From NCBI GenBank assembly GCA_036268355.1, contig DATAUG010000259.1, positions 103,630 through 167,629 on the forward strand: a DNA stretch of 64,000 nucleotides, written 5' to 3'. The notes below the pieces were generated by a model, which did not search any database, had not been told where the DNA came from, and saw only the letters and a list, made by a program, of their open reading frames with translations. This document shows, piece by piece, positions 19,115 through 26,359 of this stretch; the stretch's first letter is position 1, and each line of letters begins with the position of its first letter. The stretch is from DASQPJ01 sp036268355. Its GTDB lineage: Bacteria > Actinomycetota > Actinomycetes > Sporichthyales > Sporichthyaceae. A program made the position numbers and the translations under genes.

Positions 19115-20749
19115 TCAGTCGTACACCCCTTCGACGTACCACATCCCGGCATCCTGCAGCAGAAGCCAACCGGCACCGTCCGTGGTGGCGATCTGGAACC
19201 GGATGCGCAATCGGGCGGTGGCTGAGTCCCACCACCGCTCGTCGGCCGGCCACGGGCCGGCCCAGCACAGCACTCGACGGGGCGACTCCTTGCCGACAAT
19301 CAGCCTGGCCGGCACGGCGGACAGCGCGTAGCGATCCGTCACAGCCACCGGCATGCCCGCGTCGTCGGTCAACACAGCAGGCACAGGGATCGGTGGGACC
19401 AGCGCCGGGCTGGGTTCGGGAACCCGACCCGGCCAGGGCCCGTCGTCGCGTCGCGACTCACGCGGATCCCCCCAGCTGACATAGCGAACCCGCTCACCCG
19501 GACCACGGCCACCACCGAGCGACGCGGTCAGGACCGACGGCTGCCCGAGCAGGCCCTGTACCCGAGAAAGCGCCCGGCCGGCTCGTCCTGCGGCCTCGGC
19601 GTCGGTACCCGATGGGGCCCACAGACCCAACTGTTCCCCACCGTGGGGGATCACCTCATCCGGCACCAACCGCAGGACCGCTATCCCCGAGCGTGGTCTC
19701 GCCGGAGACATCGCACCGGATCGGTTTGTCAACCATCCGTCCAGTTGCCAGCGAACCCGCTCCGCGATCGCAGCGGCGGTCAGCACACCCTCGTGCCGCC
19801 ACACCCGGGTGTGCCGCTCACCGCTCTCGGTCTCCGCCTCGACGCTGACCCTGGTGCATCCCATCCCGAGCGCGGTCAGCCGTAGATGCAGTTGGTCGGC
19901 CAACCGACGGGCCGCGAACGCGGCCCGTTCCACCGAATCCGCCGGTGGGTCGAGCACCACCGAAACCATCAGATCCGGTGGCGGGATCCGCGCATCCGGC
20001 GGTCGCGGGTCCAGGCCGCGTGCCAGGCGGTGAACGAGGAGGCCGTCCGCGCCGAACCGAGCCATCACGTCCGCGGCCGGCAGAGCGGCGAACTCACCCA
20101 GGGTGCGCAGCCCGAGTCGCCGTAACAGGTCGGCCAGATCCGGTCGGTCGATCACGTCCAGTGGATGACCGGCGAGGAACTCCGGTGTCCGACCAGCGGG
20201 CACCACAGCACCACGTCGGGCCGCGAGTGTGGCGGCGAAGGGACCTTCTGCCACACCGGCACGACAGGCGTCGCCCGGACCGGCCGCCGAGGCCTCGTCG
20301 GCCAGTCGGGCCGCCGCGGCGGCATCGCCCCCGAAGTAACGCGCCGGGCCCCGAGCCGCCACGGCGCACAAGCCTGGCCGGATGACCTCGACACCCGGCG
20401 CCACGGCCTCCACCGCGGCAACCACGGGTTCGAACGCCCTGGCCTCCTCGGCGAGGTCCCGATCCAGCACCGCAAGTTCAGGACAGCGATACTGCGCCTC
20501 CCTGCGGCCCAACCCCCGACGCACCCCGGCGCGCCGCGCGGTGCCGGTGCACGAGAGCACGACACCACCGGACAGGACCGCGGCTGCGGTGTCCGGCGCC
20601 AACCCGACGGCGGCGGCAGCAGTCAGCACCGGCCAGTCCGGTGACCAGATCGCGATGGTCCGTCCGGCGGGTGGATCCGCCGGACGAACCTCGCACCCAG
20701 CCGCCGACAATCGAACGGGGCGCTCACGGACCGGTCGGGCAACTGCCAT
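19115..20749 (-). CDS. imuB: ImuB, Y-family-like mutasome adaptor
   Basis: Y-family polymerase homologue of 544 residues without evident catalytic acidic motifs: the N-terminus reads TIAIWSPDWPVLTA where active Y-family enzymes have DxDxFF. In mycobacteria ImuB is inactive as a polymerase and links DnaE2 to the beta clamp and ImuA'. A helix-hairpin-helix/little-finger region (DLLRRLGLRTLGEFAAL, then DQLHLRL) is visible. The ATG at 20749 lies 13 bases downstream of a perfect LexA box with its own -35/-10 elements, so imuB has a damage-inducible promoter in addition to that of imuA'. Confidence 0.93.
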   Translation of the reverse strand: MAVARPVRERPVRLSAAGCEVRPADPPAGRTIAIWSPDWPVLTAAAAVGLAPDTAAAVLSGGVVLSCTGTARRAGVRRGLGRREAQYRCPELAVLDRDLAEEARAFEPVVAAVEAVAPGVEVIRPGLCAVAARGPARYFGGDAAAAARLADEASAAGPGDACRAGVAEGPFAATLAARRGAVVPAGRTPEFLAGHPLDVIDRPDLADLLRRLGLRTLGEFAALPAADVMARFGADGLLVHRLARGLDPRPPDARIPPPDLMVSVVLDPPADSVERAAFAARRLADQLHLRLTALGMGCTRVSVEAETESGERHTRVWRHEGVLTAAAIAERVRWQLDGWLTNRSGAMSPARPRSGIAVLRLVPDEVIPHGGEQLGLWAPSGTDAEAAGRAGRALSRVQGLLGQPSVLTASLGGGRGPGERVRYVSWGDPRESRRDDGPWPGRVPEPSPALVPPIPVPAVLTDDAGMPVAVTDRYALSAVPARLIVGKESPRRVLCWAGPWPADERWWDSATARLRIRFQIATTDGAGWLLLQDAGMWYVEGVYD

Positions 20750-20754
20750 GCCCG

Positions 20755-20784
20755 ACTATGTTCGAACATATGTTCGATTGTCAA
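20755..20784 (-). promoter_or_regulatory. SOS-regulated promoter of imuB
   Basis: On the minus strand a -35 TTGACA (20779-20784) is spaced 18 bases from a -10-like CATAGT (20755-20760). The actinobacterial LexA box TCGAACATATGTTCGA (20762-20777) fills the spacer, so LexA binding would block RNA polymerase directly. The transcript would start very near the ATG at 20749. Confidence 0.88.
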
Positions 20785-20803
20785 GCCTGATGTCTCAGCC
20801 TTG

Positions 20804-20818
20804 CTGACGTAGCGTCAG
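20804..20818. promoter_or_regulatory. 15-bp palindrome CTGACG-TAG-CGTCAG
   Basis: Perfect copy of the CTGACG-N3-CGTCAG palindrome, 10 bases downstream of the imuA' stop codon and upstream of the imuB promoter. One of six perfect copies in the window. Function unknown. Confidence 0.6.
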
Positions 20819-20828
20819 ATATGCCCGA

Positions 20829-21590
20829 TCAGCCGACCGCACCGACTTGCACCGACATCGATTCACCCACCGACTCGAATGTCTCACCGCGGGCGGACAA
20901 CCGGAGTTCGACGTTCTCCGTACGACAACCCAGCACTCCCCGCCCGGACACCCCGACAAGCAGACGGTGGGTGGACAGTCGTCCGTGGCCGACCCCCAGC
21001 CCCTCCCAGTGCGCCGCCACCGACCGGATGCGGACGTCCGCCCCCGCCCACGGCCCCAACGAGACGAGGACCGCGCCGTGCCGCCGGACCCGGGCCGTGA
21101 GCGGCCGGGTGTCCGCCGGACGCAACGCTGTGGGCGCACGAATCGCAACCAGGTCGAAGCCGTCCAGCAGTGCGGCCACGACGCGCACCCAGTCGCGCCC
21201 CGGTTCCGGTACCAGGGCCAACCTGTCGAGGGCCACACCGGCCTCGGCGGCCGCCACCAGGCCGACACCGGGACCGTTGACCAATGCGCACCAGTACCCG
21301 GCCCTGGACACCTCGGCCATCAGGAGCAAGAGCAGCGAACACCCACCTGGCGCCACCGCCTCCAGGTACCGGCCCTCCTCCGGATCCCCGGAAGGACCGG
21401 ATCTCCCCGGCAGCAACGGGCCTGCCACACCGACCTCGACCGTGCTGCCCCGACGCAGGCCACCGCCGGACAGGATCGGTCGCAGTACGCCCGGGACAGG
21501 CAGCACCGACCTGACCGGAGCGGTGGCCGAAGCCCGAGAGACCGCACCGGCAGGAAATCTGGAAATCAGGTCGGCAACCGTGGTCGACAT
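20829..21590 (-). CDS. imuA: ImuA', RecA/SulA-like mutasome protein
   Basis: Short RecA-like protein that takes part in DnaE2-dependent mutagenesis through ImuB. 253 residues from the ATG at 21590. The N-terminal part (LISRFPAG) and the segment LRRGSTVEVGVAGPLLPG resemble a RecA core with a degenerate Walker A region. An upstream ATG at 21638 would place the LexA box inside the coding region, so the inner ATG is preferred. It is the first gene of imuA'-imuB-dnaE2. There is no clear Shine-Dalgarno sequence; the short distance from the promoter suggests a leaderless transcript. Confidence 0.87.
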   Translation of the reverse strand: MSTTVADLISRFPAGAVSRASATAPVRSVLPVPGVLRPILSGGGLRRGSTVEVGVAGPLLPGRSGPSGDPEEGRYLEAVAPGGCSLLLLLMAEVSRAGYWCALVNGPGVGLVAAAEAGVALDRLALVPEPGRDWVRVVAALLDGFDLVAIRAPTALRPADTRPLTARVRRHGAVLVSLGPWAGADVRIRSVAAHWEGLGVGHGRLSTHRLLVGVSGRGVLGCRTENVELRLSARGETFESVGESMSVQVGAVG

Positions 21591-21600
21591 CGTGCTATGT

Positions 21601-21616
21601 TCGAACACATGTTCGA
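21601..21616 (-). promoter_or_regulatory. LexA (SOS) box upstream of imuA'
   Basis: TCGAACACATGTTCGA matches the actinobacterial LexA consensus TCGAAC-N4-GTTCGA exactly. It lies 10 bases upstream of the imuA' ATG, over the expected promoter. The divergent CitE-like gene starts 85 bases away on the other side and might also be affected, but no plus-strand promoter is evident. Confidence 0.92.
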
Positions 21617-21700
21617 TATACGCAAGCCGGTGGAGCACCGCCCCACGTCACCCGCGGAAGATAATCGCCGGGTCAGCGTGCCACCGCCCCGAGGAGCCCC

Positions 21701-22519
21701 ATGTCGACCCAGGACCTGGCGTCCGCCATCAGCCTGCTGTTCGTGCCCGGTCATCGGCCCGACCGCTTCGCCAAGGCCGCCGAGTCCGGCGCCGGGGCGA
21801 TCATCCTCGACCTGGAGGACGCGGTCGCTCCCGACGCCAAGGTGGAGGCCCGGCGGCACGTGGTCGAATGGTTGGCCACCGGGGGCGGTGGAATTGTGCG
21901 GATCAACCCACCCGGGACCCCTTGGTATGCCGATGACCTCGCCGCTGTCGGGGGCGCGGCTGTCATGCTCCCCAAGGTGGAGACCGCCGCACAGGTCGCG
22001 GCTGTCGTCGATGCACTCGGCGCCGGCGCCCAGGTGCTGCCGCTCATCGAGACCGCCGCCGGGGTCCTGGCCGCCGACCAGGTGCTGGCCGTACCGGGCG
22101 TGGTGCGGGCGGCATTCGGGTCCATCGACCTGTCGGCTCAACTCGGGACCGACCCGAACGACCACCAGGCGTTCCTCTTCGCCCGCTCGCGACTCGTGCT
22201 CGCCAGCGCGGCAGCAGGTGCGGCCGGACCGGTCGACGGGGTCACCACCGACGTGACCGACGACCAACGCCTCGGCGCCGACTCCCGGCACGGAGCCGCC
22301 CTCGGCTTCACCGGCAAGTTGTGCATCCATCCTCGCCAACTGCCCACGGTTCACAACGCCTTCGGCCCGACGGCGGAGGAACTGGACTGGGCCGCGCGGG
22401 TCGTGGAAGCCGCCGGCTACGGCGCCGTCACAACCCTGGACGGGAAGATGATCGACAAACCCGTGGTGGACCGTGCCCGACGAATGCTCTTGCGGGCGTC
22501 GGCGACAATGGAGGCCTGA
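21701..22519 (+). CDS. CitE-like HpcH/HpaI aldolase/lyase family protein
   Basis: Member of the citrate-lyase beta subunit-like superfamily, TIM-barrel enzymes that cleave or form C-C bonds in (3S)-citramalyl-, malyl- or beta-methylmalyl-CoA using Mg2+. 272 residues, the length of stand-alone CitE-like proteins. Motifs: LFVPGHRPDRFAKA near the start, LDLEDAVAPDAK with metal-binding acidic residues, a LPKVET strand, LIETAAGV and FGSIDLSAQLGTD. No genes for the alpha/gamma citrate-lyase subunits are present. It heads a run of four closely spaced plus-strand genes; substrate unknown. Confidence 0.9.
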   Translation: MSTQDLASAISLLFVPGHRPDRFAKAAESGAGAIILDLEDAVAPDAKVEARRHVVEWLATGGGGIVRINPPGTPWYADDLAAVGGAAVMLPKVETAAQVAAVVDALGAGAQVLPLIETAAGVLAADQVLAVPGVVRAAFGSIDLSAQLGTDPNDHQAFLFARSRLVLASAAAGAAGPVDGVTTDVTDDQRLGADSRHGAALGFTGKLCIHPRQLPTVHNAFGPTAEELDWAARVVEAAGYGAVTTLDGKMIDKPVVDRARRMLLRASATMEA

Positions 22520-22556
22520 ACATCACCATGGTCCACTGCGATCGGAGGCGATCCAG

Positions 22557-23507
22557 GTGACTCCTGGCACCCGGCTGGTCCAACCGCCGCCGAACACCCG
22601 GTCGCACCCCTACCGCGGGTTGTCCATGCAGGAAGTGGATATCCCGCTGACCAAGGCCGCCATCATCGAGCACCTGATGGGGCGTGAGGTCTACCGACGC
22701 ACCGACTTCCTGGCCCTGCGAAACGGCCCGGACACCGCTGTGGTGATGGTCGCCAAGCAGAGCCTCGAGCCGTTGTTCTCCCCGGTCACCGACGCCTTGG
22801 TGCTCTCGACCCCGGACGAGACGGCCTACGTCGAGGACCCCACCGTCGACGTGGGCAACGCAACAGCACTCGCCCGGGCGGCCGACCCGACCAAGCTGAC
22901 GACCGTGGTGGTCGGCATGTTCTCGCACGTCAACTTCCTGTACCGACCCGCACCGATCCGGATCCGGGTGACCGAGGTGGTGCCCCCGTATCCGCCGAAG
23001 CTGCTCTCACAGGCCGCCCAGGTCGTCGCCTTCGACGAGGACCTGCCACCGGTCGATCTGGTCCTGGACGCGGTCCTCATCGACGACCTGGTCGCGGCCA
23101 ACCCGGCCGGGACCTACCTGCTCCCGTGTCGTGGATCCGGCGCCGCCCCGGACGGGGTCCGGCTCGCGTTCCTCGACACCCGGCCGGCGGGCCGGGAGGA
23201 CTGGTTGTTGATCGGTTGCGAGCGTTCCCTGCAGTTCCACCGCCACTTCTACGGCGACGAACCCCCGCAGGTCGATCTGTGCCCGCGGGCTCGGCTGGCC
23301 GCGGATCCGCAGTTCGCCTCCGGCGAGGAGTTGGCGTTGATCAAATGTTGCCTGATCGAGCGCGGCATCGAGATCGACGGTCGCTGCGCCGTGGTCCCGT
23401 GGGGCGCGAACCTGGACGAGATCCGGACCGGACTGCGCACCCTGCTGCTGGGCCGTGCAGACTCCGACCTGGCACCCACGCCGGTGCTGAACGCCGCCCA
23501 TCGATGA
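22557..23507 (+). CDS. Uncharacterised protein (DUF7714-like), cysteine-rich C-terminal half
   Basis: 316 residues from the GTG at 22557, preceded by GGAGGCGATCCAG as ribosome site. I cannot assign a function; my tentative family label is DUF7714. It has no signal peptide or membrane segment. The N-terminal half contains TDFLALRNGPDTAVVMVAKQ and a MFSHVNFLYRP segment; the C-terminal half has Cys in LPCRGSG, IGCERS, DLCPRARL and KCCLIERG, with HRHFY nearby, which might bind a metal. It lies between the CitE-like lyase (37 bases) and the aspartase-superfamily lyase (34 bases), so an enzymatic role in the same pathway is inferred. Confidence 0.75.
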   Translation: MTPGTRLVQPPPNTRSHPYRGLSMQEVDIPLTKAAIIEHLMGREVYRRTDFLALRNGPDTAVVMVAKQSLEPLFSPVTDALVLSTPDETAYVEDPTVDVGNATALARAADPTKLTTVVVGMFSHVNFLYRPAPIRIRVTEVVPPYPPKLLSQAAQVVAFDEDLPPVDLVLDAVLIDDLVAANPAGTYLLPCRGSGAAPDGVRLAFLDTRPAGREDWLLIGCERSLQFHRHFYGDEPPQVDLCPRARLAADPQFASGEELALIKCCLIERGIEIDGRCAVVPWGANLDEIRTGLRTLLLGRADSDLAPTPVLNAAHR

Positions 23508-23541
23508 CCGACCCACCCGAGCGGCCCGACCCGGTCGCGCG

Positions 23542-24882
23542 ATGAGTTCACATCTGTCCGACTCCGTCTTGTTCGGGCATTTGTGGACCACTCCGGAGAT
23601 GCACGCGTTGTTCGACGACCGCGGGCGGACGCAGGGTTGGCTGGACGTCCTGGTGGCGCTGGCCGAAGCCCAGGCCGAGGTGGGCCTGCTGCCCGCCGAG
23701 GCCGCCGCCGCGATCGCCGCACATGCCGACGTCGACCGGCTCGACCTGGTATCGGTCGGCGCGGGGACGCGGGCAACAGGTCACTCGACGCTCGGGTTGA
23801 TCCAGGAGCTGCGCCGCTTGCTGCCCGAATCAGCGCGGGAGTGGGTCTACTACGGCGCGACCGTCCAGGATGTGACCGACACCTGGACCGCCCGCACGAT
23901 GGCCGCCGTGCTGGACATCCTGGACCGCGACGTCGAGCGCTGCAGACGTGGTGCGCTCGAACTGGCTCGAACACACCGCGACACGATCATGTGCGGACGC
24001 ACCCACGGCCAACCGGGCCTGCCGATCACGTTCGGCTTCAAGGCGGCCGTGTGGGCCGACGAACTCGGCCGCCACTCCGAGCGGATCGCACAGGCCCGGG
24101 CCCGGGTCGCCGTGGCGCAACTCGGCGGGGCACTGGGCACGATGGAGTTCTGGGGCAACGGCGCACCCGAACTGCTCACCGCGTTTGCTCGGCGCACCGG
24201 GTTGGGAACGCCGGACATCGCCTGGATCACCGCCCGCGACCGGGTGGCCGAGTTCGCCGTGCTGCTGGCGCTGGTGACCGGGACACTAGGCAAGATCGGC
24301 AACGAGATCTTCGAGTTGTCCCGCCCGGAGTTGGGCGAGGTCGCGGAGCCGTTCACCCCGGGCCAGGTGGGCAGCATCACGATGCCGCACAAACGCAACC
24401 CGGAGCTGGCCGAGCACCTCGACACCCTGGCGCGGCGCGTCCGACTGGACGCCGCGTCGTGCCTCGAGGGGATGATCGCGCTTCATGAGCGCGACGGCCG
24501 CAGCTGGAAAGCCGAGTGGTTGGCGGTACCGGAGGCGTGCCAGCTGACCGGTGCTGCCCTGGGCTTCGCCGCCCGACTGCTGGAGGGGCTGCAGATCAAC
24601 GCGGCACGCATGCGGGCCAATCTGGATGCCCGACAGTCGCTGCTGCTGTCCGAACCCATGATGCGGGTGCTGGCCGACCGGATCGGCAAGCACGAGGCCC
24701 ACGAGGCGATCTATGCCGCCGCGATGCACACGGTCGAGAACGACGGCGACCTGGCGCGCGTCGTGGTCGAACGCGGCTTGCTGACGGAAGACCAGGTCTG
24801 CGCGGCGACCGACCCGCGGGCGGCGCTCGGGTCGGCCACGACGTTCGTCGATCGCGTGCTGGCGGCGGGCGGTCCGAGGTGA
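23542..24882 (+). CDS. Aspartase/fumarase superfamily lyase (adenylosuccinate lyase-like)
   Basis: 446 residues. Homotetrameric enzymes of this family remove fumarate or a related acid by C-N or C-O elimination. The superfamily signature is GSITMPHKRNPE; the conserved regions TGHSTLGLI (first His region) and GRTHGQPGLP (second) are present. The closest subgroup by pattern is adenylosuccinate lyase/3-carboxymuconate cycloisomerase-like, but purB would be expected next to purine genes, and none are here. Its TGA overlaps the GTG of the next gene (GTGA), indicating translational coupling to the PLP enzyme. Confidence 0.9.
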   Translation: MSSHLSDSVLFGHLWTTPEMHALFDDRGRTQGWLDVLVALAEAQAEVGLLPAEAAAAIAAHADVDRLDLVSVGAGTRATGHSTLGLIQELRRLLPESAREWVYYGATVQDVTDTWTARTMAAVLDILDRDVERCRRGALELARTHRDTIMCGRTHGQPGLPITFGFKAAVWADELGRHSERIAQARARVAVAQLGGALGTMEFWGNGAPELLTAFARRTGLGTPDIAWITARDRVAEFAVLLALVTGTLGKIGNEIFELSRPELGEVAEPFTPGQVGSITMPHKRNPELAEHLDTLARRVRLDAASCLEGMIALHERDGRSWKAEWLAVPEACQLTGAALGFAARLLEGLQINAARMRANLDARQSLLLSEPMMRVLADRIGKHEAHEAIYAAAMHTVENDGDLARVVVERGLLTEDQVCAATDPRAALGSATTFVDRVLAAGGPR

Positions 24883-25841
24883 TCCCCCCGGGCCTGGCCG
24901 CCCAACCGCGAGTCGCCTTGGGCGCCCTGCCAACTCCGCTGCAGCCGGCTCCACGACTGTCGAAAGAAGTCGGCGTCGAGATCTGGTTCAAGCGCGACGA
25001 CCTGACCGGCCTGGGCCTCGGCGGGAACAAGGTACGGGCGCTGGAGTTCGTGCTGGGGGCCGCGGCGGCAGCCGAGGCGGACTGCCTGATCACCGGCGGC
25101 GGGCCGAGTTCGAACTGGGCGATGCTGGCCGCCCTGGCAGCGCGTACCCGTGGGATGGACGCGGTGCTGGTGTACTACGGCGACCCGGTGCCGTTCACCG
25201 GCAACCTCGCGCTCGCCGAACTGGTCGGGGCCGAGATCCACTTCACCGGCGACACGGAGCGCTCCTCGGTCGAGACCACGGCCGAACTGATCGCGGATGG
25301 CATGCGCGCGGCCGGGCGCAGGCCGTACACGCTGGGTCGAGGCGGAGCCGGTCCGGTCGGGGCGCTGGGTTATCTGACCGCGACCGGCGAGCTGGCCGCG
25401 CAGGCAGCGGAGCTGGATCTGAAGCCCAGTCAGTTGTGGTTGGCGACCGGTTCGTGCGGCACCCATGCGGGTCTGGTCGCCGGCGCCGCGGTGCACGGTG
25501 TCGGCTGGCAGGTCCACGGGGTCACAGTCAGCCGCCCGGTGGACGAGTGTGTCGAACGAGTCGCGGCGATAGCTGCCGACGCCTGCAAGCTGATCGGCGC
25601 GGCGCCGCCGGTCGACCCGCCGATAGTGCATCCCGAAGCCCTGTCGGCGAGCGGCTACGGCGAGCCGTCGGCCGAGTCGACCGCCGCCGCGGAACTGGTG
25701 GCCCGTACCGAAGGCGTGTTCCTCGACCCGGTCTTCGCCGCCAAAGCCATGGCGGGTCTACTCGGTGCAGCCCGATCAGGAGCTGCGCACGGACCGGTGG
25801 TGTTCCTCGTCAGCGGTGGCGCTCCGACGCTGTTCGGCTGA
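24879..25841 (+). CDS. PLP-dependent D-cysteine desulfhydrase/ACC deaminase family enzyme
   Basis: 320 residues. Fold type II PLP enzyme of the group that includes D-cysteine desulfhydrase and 1-aminocyclopropane-1-carboxylate deaminase, which open or eliminate small amino acids to a keto acid and ammonia. The PLP lysine is in LGLGGNKVRALEF; GGGPSSNW binds the cofactor, and TGSCGTHAGL is the phosphate-binding turn. The GTG start overlaps the upstream lyase stop codon; a longer frame upstream is an artefact of the lyase sequence. The context suggests it processes an amino acid released by one of the neighbouring lyases. Confidence 0.88.
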   Translation: MIPPGLAAQPRVALGALPTPLQPAPRLSKEVGVEIWFKRDDLTGLGLGGNKVRALEFVLGAAAAAEADCLITGGGPSSNWAMLAALAARTRGMDAVLVYYGDPVPFTGNLALAELVGAEIHFTGDTERSSVETTAELIADGMRAAGRRPYTLGRGGAGPVGALGYLTATGELAAQAAELDLKPSQLWLATGSCGTHAGLVAGAAVHGVGWQVHGVTVSRPVDECVERVAAIAADACKLIGAAPPVDPPIVHPEALSASGYGEPSAESTAAAELVARTEGVFLDPVFAAKAMAGLLGAARSGAAHGPVVFLVSGGAPTLFG

Positions 25842-25842
25842 A

Positions 25843-25972
25843 CTGAGTCGTACCGAGGGCTTGCCCGAGGCACGGCCAGGAAGCCGACAATGCACACTGC
25901 GGCTGAGCTGAGCCGTACCGACGGCTTGCCCGAGGCACGGCCAGGAAACCTGGCAATGCACACAGCGGCTGA
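25843..25972. repeat. Two 65-bp tandem repeats after the PLP-enzyme gene
   Basis: Units 25843-25907 and 25908-25972 are about 90% identical; the core cttgcccgaggcacggcc is exact. The first starts right after the PLP-enzyme stop codon. Open frames on the minus strand through the array encode only repeat-derived peptides with no family pattern. The rest of this gap (25973-26138) shows nothing recognisable apart from the ribosome site of the next small gene. Confidence 0.85.
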
Positions 25973-26138
25973 TCGTTCGCCGACATCTCGGCCGAAACCA
26001 GCCCGAACGGATGATCCGGTAGCAACCGATCGTGGGATTTCCTGCGCGAGTGCAACCGAACATGTCAGGCGCTGCGTCTGAATCCCGTAACGCCTAACCC
26101 GGTACCGGACCCGCGAGCGCGGGACGAGAGGACCCGAA

Positions 26139-26345
26139 GTGCACACCTGTTCCTGGTTCACCTCCAACGCGAGGCCGCAGTGCGGCGCACCGGCGCCGCA
26201 CCAGATCACGGTGACCACGCCCCTGTACCGGGCGACCGTCTGGTTCTGCAGCGAGCACAAGGCCGCTCAGGAGGCCAACTTCGCCCGCCGCAACGGCCGT
26301 ATCCCGGCCCAGCGTCGGGCCGACCAGATCCTCATCGTCGACTGA
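26139..26345 (+). CDS. Small cysteine-containing protein, 68 aa
   Basis: Starts with GTG at 26139, with GAGAGGA 7 bases upstream. The product has Cys at 4 and 15 and a FCSEH segment (Cys 37, His 40), a spacing that could bind one zinc ion, then a basic C-terminus (ANFARRNGRIPAQRR). Not recognised. The good ribosome site, the Cys/His pattern and a stop codon just 14 bases from the convergent ArgH-like gene argue that it is real. Confidence 0.6.
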   Translation: MHTCSWFTSNARPQCGAPAPHQITVTTPLYRATVWFCSEHKAAQEANFARRNGRIPAQRRADQILIVD

Positions 26346-26359
26346 GCTGGAGACATTGG

